Part shown: in pieces, positions 1 through 7,283 of the stretch | Numbering within the stretch: the first letter of the stretch is position 1 | How the letters are laid out: each line of letters starts with the position of its first letter | DNA from: Thermoplasmata archaeon | GTDB lineage: Archaea; Thermoplasmatota; Thermoplasmata; Thermoplasmatales; Thermoplasmataceae | DNA: 36,106 nucleotides | Assembly (NCBI GenBank): GCA_021835025.1 | Contig: JAKBQY010000032.1 | Span: 1-36,106 of the forward strand | Direction of reading: 5' to 3' | Made by a program: the position numbers and the translations under genes | Notes under the pieces: generated by a model | Database searches by the model: none | What the model was told of the DNA's origin: nothing | Seen by the model: the letters and a program-made list of their open reading frames with translations, nothing else

Positions 1-2
1 TA

Positions 3-548
3 TTAATTGGAATAATTCTTGGTTTATCTCTCGCAGGACCACCGGGAGGTGTAAATGCAATCATAGCAAATGAATCTTTAAAATCAAAACTTCATGGGAC
101 AAGTGTTGGTTTGGGTGCAATGAGTGCTGATCTTACACTCTTTATTGTTGTATACTTTTTAAGGTCATATATACCTGGAATATTGCTGAATATAATATAT
201 TTTATCGGTGGAGTTTTAATGCTTTTCATAGCTTATATGGTATTGAATTCAAAAATTCCAAAGCTTTCCAAAAAGGGAAATTATTTTATGGGATTATCAT
301 TGGGCTTAACAAATCCCTTCCAGATTATCTGGTGGTTCACGGTCGGAATTTTTATCTTAAATACATTAAGTACATTATCCGTAATAGGACTATTTATAGG
401 GATACTCATCTGGATTTTTTCATTCCCCTATGCAATAAATAAATTTGGATTAAAATATGAAAAATATATAAAATATGCATCAATGATTATTTTGACAATA
501 TTTGGAATATATATGATATATTCTGGAATAATAAGGATGGGATTATAA
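3..548 (+). CDS. LysE/RhtB-type amino-acid exporter, 5' end missing
   Basis: The reading frame is open from the left edge, so the protein begins upstream of the window. The visible part starts with a hydrophobic segment leading into GPPGGVNAI, which resembles the conserved PGP-type signature near the N terminus of LysE/RhtB exporters. At least four further hydrophobic segments follow, separated by short polar loops (SKIPKLSKKGN, KFGLKYEKY). Proteins of this family are ~200-residue inner-membrane carriers that export amino acids or related small molecules; the substrate cannot be read from sequence. The gene ends convergently with purN and overlaps its 3' end by 6 bases. Family assignment is fairly secure, substrate unknown. 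Confidence 0.7.
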   Translation, partial: LIGIILGLSLAGPPGGVNAIIANESLKSKLHGTSVGLGAMSADLTLFIVVYFLRSYIPGILLNIIYFIGGVLMLFIAYMVLNSKIPKLSKKGNYFMGLSLGLTNPFQIIWWFTVGIFILNTLSTLSVIGLFIGILIWIFSFPYAINKFGLKYEKYIKYASMIILTIFGIYMIYSGIIRMGL

Positions 549-1142
549 TCTCTTAACTCTTTTACCTAATATTTCATAAATTTTATTCAATATAAGATTT
601 ATTGAAAAAATCAACGATTCGTGTTCAACTTTATGTATTTTTTCTTCAAGTGATTCAGGTGTATCATCATCAAGTACGTCAACAACCCTCTGATCTATTA
701 TTGGCCCATTGTCAATATCATTTGTTGCAAAATGCACTGTGCATCCTGAATATCTTGCTCCAGACTTAATAACACTTTCATGAACCCTTTTCCCATAATA
801 GCCTTTTCCACCGAATGCTGGAAGCAAAGAAGGGTGTAAATTTATAATTTTATATGAAAAATCATTTATTATATTTTCAGGCAATATTCTCATATACCCG
901 TCAAGAATGATTAAATCAGGATCTTCTGCTTTTAATATATTGTATAATACTATATCATTATTATCTGAATTTATCAGGATTGATTCAATACCCATGTTTT
1001 TTGCCCTTTGAAGAACGAATGCATTTTTGTTATTGCAGATTAACTTTGAAATTTTTGCATCTATTATTCCTGAATCAACAGCATCAGCAACGGCCTGAAA
1101 ATTGGAACCATTTCCTGATGCAAGTACTACTATATTATTCAT
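543..1142 (-). CDS. purN: Phosphoribosylglycinamide formyltransferase (GART)
   Basis: Catalyses transfer of a formyl group from 10-formyl-THF to GAR, the third step of de novo purine synthesis, in the cytosol. The 199-residue length is normal. Visible signatures are the N-terminal nucleotide-binding stretch VVLASGNGSNFQA (residues 5-17), the active-site block INLHPSLLP carrying Asn101 and His103, and DNGP with Asp144, the three residues equivalent to the catalytic Asn-His-Asp of the E. coli enzyme. It is divergent from rfcS; an AT-rich TATA-like stretch about 1155-1170 lies close to the ATG, consistent with a near-leaderless transcript. The 3' end overlaps the convergent exporter by 6 bases. 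Confidence 0.95.
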   Translation of the reverse strand: MNNIVVLASGNGSNFQAVADAVDSGIIDAKISKLICNNKNAFVLQRAKNMGIESILINSDNNDIVLYNILKAEDPDLIILDGYMRILPENIINDFSYKIINLHPSLLPAFGGKGYYGKRVHESVIKSGARYSGCTVHFATNDIDNGPIIDQRVVDVLDDDTPESLEEKIHKVEHESLIFSINLILNKIYEILGKRVKRL

Positions 1143-1224
1143 ATTTCATTATGATTATTTTATTTATTAAACTTTAGAATGCACAGTGTAAAAATTTAAA
1201 ATTTATTGAAAATTATTTAAGGAA

Positions 1225-1234
1225 TATTTAAATA
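1225..1234 (+). promoter_or_regulatory. TATA box of rfcS
   Basis: TATTTAAATA lies about 30 bases upstream of the ATG at 1259, the normal archaeal distance for a transcript starting a few bases before that codon. This placement argues for the ATG at 1259 rather than the one at 1235, which would fall upstream of the predicted transcription start. Confidence 0.5.
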
Positions 1235-1258
1235 ATGTTTGTAATTGGTAATGATATT

Positions 1259-2215
1259 ATGATTAATATATGGACTGAAAAATACAGACCAGTAAAGCTA
1301 TCGGGAATAATAGGAGAATCAGATAACATAAATAGGTTGGAATCATTTGTAAAGGAAAAAAATATACCCCATTTAATATTTGCTGGACCACCTGGAACAG
1401 GTAAAACTTCAACAGCAATATCTCTGGCAATTGAGCTTTTTGGTGATTTGTGGAAGGATAATTTCCTGGAATTGAATGCTTCAAACGAAAGAGGTATAGA
1501 TATTATAAGGGAAAATATCAAAAATTTTGCCAAAATTAAGCCTTCAAATGATTTGGGATTTAAAATAATATTTCTTGACGAAGCAGACCATTTAACCAGT
1601 GATGCACAAGCTGCTTTAAGGAGGACAATGGAAATGTATTACAATACAACAAGATTCATATTTTCATGCAATTATTCTTCAAAAATAATACCACCTATTC
1701 AGTCCAGATGTGTAATATTGAGATTTTCTCCCGTAAATGAGAATGAAATGGGGGCTAAATTGAAGGCAATATCAAAAAAGGAAGGGTTTGACATTGATAG
1801 CGAATCCTTAAATGCAATATATGAAATCTCCGATGGCGATATGAGAAAGGCAATAAATATACTTCAGGCAATAAAAATAGCAGGAAAAATAGATCCATTG
1901 ACAATATTTAAAATAGCAGGGGAAATAAATAAGAATGAATACAAAAACCTGATAAATATTGCTCTTGAAGGAAATTTCAATCAAGCAAGAGATTTGCTTG
2001 ATAAAATGCTCATAGAATATGGATTATCAGGAATAGATATAATAAAGGGTATGCATTCATCCATAAGAAAGGAACAAATAGCATATAAACAAAAGCTTGA
2101 AATTATTATGGCCCTTGCTGAGGCCGAATTTAGGATAGTTGAAGGTGGAACTGACAACATCCAGATGGATGCATTGATAGCAAAGTTATCATATATCGGC
2201 AGCGAGATCAATTAG
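1259..2215 (+). CDS. rfcS: Replication factor C small subunit
   Basis: Clamp-loader ATPase that, with the large subunit, opens PCNA and places it on primed DNA. The 318-residue product starts MINIWTEKYRP, the usual opening of archaeal RfcS. Walker A is GPPGTGKT (43-50), Walker B IIFLDEAD (103-110), and the SRC motif (arginine finger) is at 149-151; the C-terminal half is the lid and collar region. An in-frame ATG at 1235 would add eight residues (MFVIGNDI), but the TATA box at 1225-1234 makes 1259 the better start. The stop codon TAG shares its G with the first base of tRNA-Ala, so both probably sit on one primary transcript. Confidence 0.95.
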   Translation: MINIWTEKYRPVKLSGIIGESDNINRLESFVKEKNIPHLIFAGPPGTGKTSTAISLAIELFGDLWKDNFLELNASNERGIDIIRENIKNFAKIKPSNDLGFKIIFLDEADHLTSDAQAALRRTMEMYYNTTRFIFSCNYSSKIIPPIQSRCVILRFSPVNENEMGAKLKAISKKEGFDIDSESLNAIYEISDGDMRKAINILQAIKIAGKIDPLTIFKIAGEINKNEYKNLINIALEGNFNQARDLLDKMLIEYGLSGIDIIKGMHSSIRKEQIAYKQKLEIIMALAEAEFRIVEGGTDNIQMDALIAKLSYIGSEIN

Positions 2216-2286
2216 GGCCGGTAGATCAGCGGTAGATCGCTTGCTTCGCAAGCAAGAGGGCCCGGGTCCAAATCCCGGCCGGTCCA
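2215..2286 (+). tRNA. tRNA-Ala (anticodon CGC)
   Basis: A full cloverleaf folds: acceptor 2215-2221 (GGGCCGG) with 2279-2285 (CCGGTCC), D stem GATC/GATC (2224-2227, 2235-2238), anticodon stem CTTGC/GCAAG with loop TTCGCAA giving anticodon CGC, five-base variable region, and T stem CCGGG/CCCGG. The G3:U70 pair, the alanine identity element, is present. Discriminator is A and CCA is not encoded. Two oddities: the gene starts on the last base of the rfcS stop codon, and the T loop reads TCCAAAT, so position 55 is C instead of the near-universal T. No intron is visible. Confidence 0.93.
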
Positions 2287-2325
2287 TTTAAACTATTAAC
2301 CAAATGCTTTTTATTGCGCCATTAG

Positions 2326-2652
2326 TTATCTTCTTCTGACGATGCAGCCGAAGTATCTGGAGTTCCTTGAGGACAATGACGTAAGGAGATAGTTTGATAA
2401 TCTTAGGCCAATTTTTTCAAAAATAATTGCAAAAGGAACAAAAAAGACGGTCTCTATTGCAACATAAATTGTAACTAAAAGGGAAGCGTGAAGGTATGAA
2501 ATACTGAAATAATCTGATATTGCTGGAACTGCAATGAATGTCATTGTTGCTACAAAAGTGAAAATGAACCCTAATAAAGATGCAACTATTATGTATTTAC
2601 TATTTATTATGGATCTTGGTAAATGAGGCTCATTGTAGCTGCCTAATAACAT
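2326..2652 (-). pseudogene. Truncated MFS transporter (N-terminal fragment)
   Basis: The 108-residue frame starts MLLGSYNEPHLPRS and has two clear hydrophobic segments (about residues 22-42 and 53-77), then KIGLRLSNY, which resembles the loop between helices 2 and 3 in MFS carriers. A full MFS protein has ~400 residues and 12 helices; this one stops after about two. The last ~20 codons (2326-2391) are the antisense of the integrase-like fragment, so the gene was cut by a rearrangement whose junction lies near 2391. The start overlaps the end of the upstream SnoaL-like gene by 23 bases, suggesting the two formed an operon. Confidence 0.6.
2342..2392 (+). pseudogene. Integrase-like N-terminal fragment
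   Basis: A 16-codon frame starting at ATG and ending in TAG encodes MQPKYLEFLEDNDVRR. From memory this resembles the N terminus of archaeal tyrosine recombinases, which commonly have a short FL.D.DVRRWY-like start before the SAM-like core-binding domain. Only the start remains; the sequence then runs into the antisense of a truncated MFS gene. The position, 55 bases past tRNA-Ala and reading away from it, is typical for an integrase of an element inserted in a tRNA gene. It is short, so the call is tentative. Confidence 0.4.
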
Positions 2653-3043
2653 CTAACATATTGTAGTATGCTCTTTCCTCTTTTATAAGATTGTCACCGC
2701 TCAAAATCAGTACATCTACACCCTCATATTCAATTTTCTTATTCTCAGTAACCTTGTTGTGCACGTATCGTTGTCCCTGAAATGTGCCTTTTCCAATCCA
2801 TTCCCCAAATCCTATGTTTCCATTCCATACGGTATTCAATAACTTGAACTCGAAATCGGGGATAGAATTCCATAAGCCTTTGAGGTAAAGCTTGAATTGC
2901 TCTTTCCCTCTAACTATTCTTGGTTCTTCTCCTTGATGCTTGTAAACCATGTCGTCAGAATATAATTCCAAAAGGTCAGTTATTCTATGTTTGTTCCATC
3001 CCTCCATAAATTTTCTTTCAAAAGAGACACGATCAAAATCCAT
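2630..3043 (-). CDS. SnoaL-like / NTF2-fold protein
   Basis: The 137-residue protein has the look of the SnoaL/ester-cyclase branch of the NTF2-like fold: FMEGWNKHRITDLLELYSDD at the N terminus, a central GKEQFKLYLKGL, and a curved-sheet region with WIGKGTFQGQ and VDVLILSGDNLIKEERAYY at the end. Members of this group include polyketide cyclases and many uncharacterised small proteins; the substrate cannot be inferred. The transcript appears leaderless, since a strong TATA box (3063-3074) is centred 25 bases before the ATG. The gene is otherwise intact although its downstream MFS partner is truncated. Confidence 0.7.
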   Translation of the reverse strand: MDFDRVSFERKFMEGWNKHRITDLLELYSDDMVYKHQGEEPRIVRGKEQFKLYLKGLWNSIPDFEFKLLNTVWNGNIGFGEWIGKGTFQGQRYVHNKVTENKKIEYEGVDVLILSGDNLIKEERAYYNMLDVIRQLQ

Positions 3044-3062
3044 ATATTTTACAAATAATAAT

Positions 3063-3074
3063 TATATTTAAGGA
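3063..3074 (-). promoter_or_regulatory. BRE/TATA promoter of the SnoaL-like gene
   Basis: On the minus strand the 12 bases read TCCTTAAATATA, identical to the promoter box upstream of the 16S rRNA gene in this window (35801-35812). The centre is ~25 bases from the ATG at 3043, which places the transcription start at or next to the start codon. Confidence 0.6.
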
Positions 3075-3335
3075 TATCTCACTACTATCTGCCAGACATT
3101 GAGTGTTGAAATTGCGATGGAATTTTTTCTCACCGATATTGTGAAATTCCGTATGGATGGACCATAGTTATTGTATCAGATAATTAGCATATGCATAGCA
3201 ATCGATTCATCGTTCATAATTTCACCATATCCATAATAGAAATTGTCTGGAATTTTCAACAGAGAATGCCCTCCATATTCACTACCTTCACAGGAATGTT
3301 ACTTAATTAAATATCTGATTAATTCATTATTTTAT
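3075..3335. other. Gene-free stretch with a possible coding remnant
   Basis: No intact gene is seen. On the minus strand one frame between about 3187 and 3300 reads protein-like (EYGGHSLLKIP ... YYGYGEIMNDES) but has no start codon and has stops on both sides, so it may be debris from a lost gene. The stretch lies within the accessory patch between tRNA-Ala and icd. Confidence 0.3.
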
Positions 3336-3593
3336 CTACAATGCACATTTGTTATACCCTCCCTGACCTAAGTATTTAACAATTATTGCCTTTCGATTTT
3401 CTTCCATGTCCTCAATAACTCTAGAGTCACCAACACGAAGCTTGTTTTCTGTCCTTCCGACAAGTAGAACAAAAAATTTGTGTGGATCTTCCTCCCACTC
3501 CCAAACGTATTAAACTCATTCTTTTTGGTTACGGTACCTACTAACCATCCCCACGGTGTCCTTAATGTATCCAATTTTAGCCGTTCTTTCCAT
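3336..3593 (-). pseudogene. Degenerate 86-codon gene with two in-frame stops
   Basis: From ATG at 3593 one frame reads MERTAKIGYIKDTVGMVSRY and continues to NQKE, then TGA-GTT-TAA, then continues without interruption in the same frame (YVWEWEEDPHKFFVLLVG, VIEDMEENRKAIIVKYLG) to a TAG at 3336. The composition on both sides of the stops looks like one protein, so I read this as a gene broken by point changes or small compensating indels around the A5 run near 3522. I do not recognise the family. A different frame through the same bases (63 codons) is probably a shadow. Confidence 0.45.
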
Positions 3594-3638
3594 TATTGCC
3601 TAAATTGTGGATTTTTGAATTAGATACCAGCAAATAAT

Positions 3639-3806
3639 TTAGTCCTTCTCTATTTCAATAGTGACTTTGATCTCTTGAGGTTCGACAGTAAATAAACTTT
3701 TTTTCACATACAATGTTCCGATTACAGGTTCTTCCGTTGATTCTTCCTGGAATCTGTAGGTGTTTTTTGTGGCCCTTTCAAATTTAAACTTAATTTCCTT
3801 CTTCAT
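3639..3806 (-). CDS. Small conserved-looking protein, 55 aa
   Basis: An intact 55-codon gene starts MKKEIKFKFERATKNTYRFQ and ends TIEIEKD. The pattern (F.RATKNTYRFQEE, then P.IGTLYVKKSLF, then KVTIEIE) reads as an all-beta protein and resembles a family of ~60-residue prokaryotic proteins that I have seen annotated only as hypothetical. It is just upstream, in the same direction, of the broken 86-codon gene, so the two may once have been co-transcribed. An AT-rich stretch (3820-3850) can supply its promoter. Function unknown. Confidence 0.6.
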   Translation of the reverse strand: MKKEIKFKFERATKNTYRFQEESTEEPVIGTLYVKKSLFTVEPQEIKVTIEIEKD

Positions 3807-4064
3807 ATATAACCCACCATTATCATAAGTTAATAATATAAATATATTATGAATATAAAGGGTAATTTCTAAAAACCCGTTAATATTCTTCCTTGATATT
3901 ACTTGGCCTATTTTTTATTTTATGTGCTTAGGTAGGTTTTACACAGTTGTAAAAAACTTTGCTGCCAACATTTATCGAAATAATAATTTAAAATTTACAA
4001 GGGTTGAACCTTTGCATTTATTTTTCCACACTATAATAAAAATTTATATTTTCACGGAGAATAC

Positions 4065-5546
4065 TTATTGTCCTTGTCCCAGTGAAAATCCCAGCTGCCC
4101 ATCAAACGTATAAAGATTCTCTGTTTTTATTGGTGGCAATTCTGCCGAAACAAGGCGTGAAAGAAGAGATATAACCTGTTGATTTGTTACAGAATTATTA
4201 TTTTCAGCCGATTGGAAACGGCATCTCATATGATCCACTATAAATGTTTCAGGAACTCCATTTGGATATACTTTTGTACCTCTATTTGTTATCATGGCCA
4301 ATTGAAACTCTGGGTATGCAATCTTCTCTAGATTTTTCCCAAGATTATCGACATCCCCCTTCCAATCAAGAAAAACATCAACACCCACAAGTTTTTTTAC
4401 AGAGGGCTTCCTATCCTTAAGTTTTATTATTATCGGGTCACCCTTTGGAGGATATGTTACTGCTTTTAGTTTCTCAGGTTTTTTTCCAAGATGTGCAATA
4501 ACAGCATCTGTAAATTCTCTTGTTCCAACTTTTTCCTTTGATATTGATGAGTCATATATATCGTATGTGTGAATGCCTTCTTCTATTGTGCTCAGCCAGG
4601 CATTGTGTACATTTTCAGCGACATTCCCCTGCCCGATATGAACCAACATCTGGACAGCTGCAAGCAGAAGGCCGGATGGATTTGCAAGATTCTGGCCTGC
4701 CCTTCTTGGTGCAGAACCGTGTATGGCCTCAAACATTGCAAAATCACTTCCAATATTGGCGCTTCCAGCAAGTCCAACTGACCCTGCTATTTGGGCTGCA
4801 ACATCAGAAAGTATATCTCCATATAGGTTTGGCATAACAATAACGTCAAAATTCTCCGGAGTATCTGCAAGTTTTGCAGCGCCTATATCAACTATCCAGT
4901 GTTCGCTCTCTATGTCAGGATATTCTACTGCAATTTCATCAAAAACCTTATGGAATAAGCCATCAGTCATTTTCATTATATTGTCCTTGGTGAAGCACGT
5001 GACCTTTTTACGGTTGTATCTTTTTGCATATTCAAATGCATATCTTATAACCTTTTCAGATCCAGGCCTAGTTATAAGTTTCAGGCACTGATAAACCTCA
5101 TCGGTCTGCCTGTGCTCTATTCCACCATAAAGATCTTCCTCATTTTCCCTGACAATTACCACATCCATATTGGGGTGTTTTGTATCAACAAATGGATAAT
5201 ATGATAAACAAGGACGGACATTTGCAAACAACCCAAGTGTTTTGCGTACGGTCACATTGAGGCTTTTGAATCCTCCCCCTTCTGGTGTTGTTATGGGAGC
5301 TTTTAGGAAAACTCTTGTTTTTCTCAGTTTATCCCAGGCAGATGGCTCTATCCCTGAACTTATGCCCTTTTTATACACTGATTCGCCTATCTCAATTGTT
5401 TCAATTTTTATCTTTGCCCCTGCAGCCATTATAATTTTGAGAGTTGCTTCCATTATTTCCGGCCCTATACCGTCACCATAAGCCACTGTTATGGTTTTCA
5501 CACCACCCTCAGAATTTAGATTTTCATTATTTCCACTATACAACAT
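4065..5546 (-). CDS. icd: Isocitrate dehydrogenase, NADP-type, with C-terminal extension
   Basis: Oxidative decarboxylation of isocitrate to 2-oxoglutarate in the TCA cycle. Visible features: AYGDGIGPEIMEAT near the N terminus, the substrate-binding NVTVRKTLGLFANVRP, VIVRENEEDLYGG, the metal-binding NLYGDILSD block, and cofactor-binding GSAPRRAGQNLANP. At 493 residues it is much longer than E. coli Icd (~416): the last ~150 residues form a separate alpha/beta-looking domain (GVDVFLDWKGD ... VDHMRCRFQ) as in the Thermus/Rickettsia type of IDH. A GTG at 5501 preceded by GAGGGT would give MKTITVAYGDG as an alternative start. Isopropylmalate dehydrogenase is excluded by the extension and motif set, though coenzyme preference is inferred. 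Confidence 0.9.
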   Translation of the reverse strand: MLYSGNNENLNSEGGVKTITVAYGDGIGPEIMEATLKIIMAAGAKIKIETIEIGESVYKKGISSGIEPSAWDKLRKTRVFLKAPITTPEGGGFKSLNVTVRKTLGLFANVRPCLSYYPFVDTKHPNMDVVIVRENEEDLYGGIEHRQTDEVYQCLKLITRPGSEKVIRYAFEYAKRYNRKKVTCFTKDNIMKMTDGLFHKVFDEIAVEYPDIESEHWIVDIGAAKLADTPENFDVIVMPNLYGDILSDVAAQIAGSVGLAGSANIGSDFAMFEAIHGSAPRRAGQNLANPSGLLLAAVQMLVHIGQGNVAENVHNAWLSTIEEGIHTYDIYDSSISKEKVGTREFTDAVIAHLGKKPEKLKAVTYPPKGDPIIIKLKDRKPSVKKLVGVDVFLDWKGDVDNLGKNLEKIAYPEFQLAMITNRGTKVYPNGVPETFIVDHMRCRFQSAENNNSVTNQQVISLLSRLVSAELPPIKTENLYTFDGQLGFSLGQGQ

Positions 5547-5665
5547 TTCACCTAAAGAGGAAAATGGTGTAATGCAATATAAAATTATTTTATATTTTTC
5601 TGAAAAAATAACGTTATTGCTATAGCATCATGAGATAAATGAAATAAAAGATTTCTACATGAGTT

Positions 5666-5684
5666 TTCAACATCCAACGTTGAA
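5666..5684. other. Inverted repeat between SDR gene and icd
   Basis: TTCAAC and GTTGAA are perfect 6-base arms around a 7-base loop, about 120 bases upstream of icd and 50 bases past the SDR stop. It could be a regulator site for icd or a terminator-like hairpin for the SDR transcript; nothing in the sequence decides. Confidence 0.3.
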
Positions 5685-5731
5685 TGCAATTATTTAAAAC
5701 GATTTTATGCCCCACATATCAATATAAAAAT

Positions 5732-6493
5732 TCATGGTGAAAATCTGCCCATAATTGATTGTCCTGAATCTATAACCATAGTTTGGCCAGTAATACTTTC
5801 GGACCTGATAAGAAATATTGCAGCTTCGGAAATCTCCTCAGGCATTATTATATTTCCAGTAAGTGTGTATTTTTTACCGTATTCTTCCTCCGTTATATTC
5901 ATAAAATCTATGAGACTTTTGCCCATTTTTGTTTTTACAACAGATGGTGCGATGGAGTTTACCCGTATATGCCGTTGGGACAATTCAATTGCAAGATATT
6001 CGGACATTTTTATTATTGCTGCTTTGGTCATTCCATAAAGAGAGAGCATGGCCATTGGTTTTATCCCTGCAAGTGATGCCATCATAACAATTGAACCATT
6101 GTCTTCCATTATTTTTCCAAATTCCTGTGAACAATAAATGTTTGACATTAAATTTGTTGAAATGATTTTATTTATCAAGCCATCGTCCATATCAAGGAAG
6201 GGCATCCCTATGCCTATTCCAGCATTATTAACGAGAATGTGAACTTTCTGAAACGATTCTTGTGCTTTCCTCACAAGATCACCACATCCTTCCCTTGTGG
6301 AAACATCAGCCTTAACCATTATGCCATCACTGTATTCGTTGACCGCCTTAAGTGTTTCATTCCCATCATCTACACGTTTTTTAACATTAACAACAACGTT
6401 GGCACCCTGTTTTGCAAGTTTAATTGCAATTTCCCTGCCAATGCCCCTTCCTGATCCGGTTACAACTGCGGTTTTGCCTTTTATTTCGTACAT
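5732..6493 (-). CDS. Short-chain dehydrogenase/reductase (SDR)
   Basis: A classical 253-residue NAD(P)-dependent SDR. The Rossmann glycine motif TGSGRGIG is at 12-19, NNAG at 89-92, the helix-4 Asn at 114, catalytic Ser at 140 and the YGMTK pair Tyr153/Lys157. RVNSIAPSVVKT and a C-terminal TGQTMVIDSG are also typical. Closest general types are 3-oxoacyl-ACP reductase-like and glucose-1-dehydrogenase-like SDRs; the sequence does not settle substrate. The gene stands alone, with a separate promoter region from icd downstream and the hypothetical gene upstream. Confidence 0.88.
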   Translation of the reverse strand: MYEIKGKTAVVTGSGRGIGREIAIKLAKQGANVVVNVKKRVDDGNETLKAVNEYSDGIMVKADVSTREGCGDLVRKAQESFQKVHILVNNAGIGIGMPFLDMDDGLINKIISTNLMSNIYCSQEFGKIMEDNGSIVMMASLAGIKPMAMLSLYGMTKAAIIKMSEYLAIELSQRHIRVNSIAPSVVKTKMGKSLIDFMNITEEEYGKKYTLTGNIIMPEEISEAAIFLIRSESITGQTMVIDSGQSIMGRFSP

Positions 6494-6634
6494 GAATTAA
6501 TTAATTTATAGGTATTAATTAATTTTACTAGTGAAAATAAATAATTGCCATTTTTGTGGTGTTGAACTTATCAGGCTGCAGCAAAAATTGTTGATAATTT
6601 TTATTTCCTTAAAATTGATGAAAAAGTATGAAAA

Positions 6635-7246
6635 TCATAATATTGATTTCCATTGTTCATAAACACTTTTCTTTTTTTTCTTCACCATGTAATTCCAGTA
6701 ATTGTCTATGGTAAATTTCGATACCTTTCCATAATAAACTTTTATCTCTGTATTTTTTTTATACAGGCTTTCAATATCATACAGCAAAATTTCCTTGATC
6801 ATTTTTTCCTTCAGAAAATAATATTTTTCATGTTCAATATCAACAAGTATCCATATCAATTTTTTTCTATTTCTTTTGAAATCTATATATCTCAATATTT
6901 CATTTTTTGTTTCCTGTTTCAATTCATTGAAATTTAAAATATCATTGTTGATCCGCTGAAAAAGATTTGTTTCCCCTATCCTTCTTTCATTCATGTCAAG
7001 ATCCATTATATTGAAAGAATTTTCTGATGAAAATATCAATTTAACATATCTATAATCGTTTTTATTGATCTTTATTTTAAAATTTATGTCATGGTCCCAG
7101 TATACTTTTATATATATGATGTCATCAAACATTGCAAATAGTTTTAATGCAACAGAAAAAGTTTCTTTTTTATTAAAATCCATTTTATACAGGTCTTTAT
7201 TTATCTTTTTGACATTTGACCTCTTCAAAACTTCCGCTTTCATCAA
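6635..7246 (-). CDS. Hypothetical protein, 203 aa
   Basis: I do not recognise this protein. It is strongly charged and Lys/Asn/Ile rich, with no signal peptide or membrane segment. It has a beta-rich-looking middle (IIYIKVYWDHDINFKI, YRYVKLIFSS), a helical part around residues 105-150, and a basic C terminus with a run of five lysines. The ATG at 7246 is followed directly by a second ATG (7243); either can serve. It is in the same direction as the PAC2 gene upstream, separated by 37 bases, so it may belong to the ribosomal/aIF2 operon as the last gene. Confidence 0.6.
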   Translation of the reverse strand: MMKAEVLKRSNVKKINKDLYKMDFNKKETFSVALKLFAMFDDIIYIKVYWDHDINFKIKINKNDYRYVKLIFSSENSFNIMDLDMNERRIGETNLFQRINNDILNFNELKQETKNEILRYIDFKRNRKKLIWILVDIEHEKYYFLKEKMIKEILLYDIESLYKKNTEIKVYYGKVSKFTIDNYWNYMVKKKKKSVYEQWKSIL

Positions 7247-7283
7247 TAGGTTAATTATAAGGAAATATTAAAAAGTTGATAAT

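Noticed and set aside
3922-4113. 63-codon plus-strand frame overlapping the icd end
   Set aside because: Composition is not protein-like and its last part is antisense to icd.
4520-5091. Several plus-strand frames of 70-122 codons
   Set aside because: All lie opposite icd, whose conserved motifs span the region; they are complement shadows.
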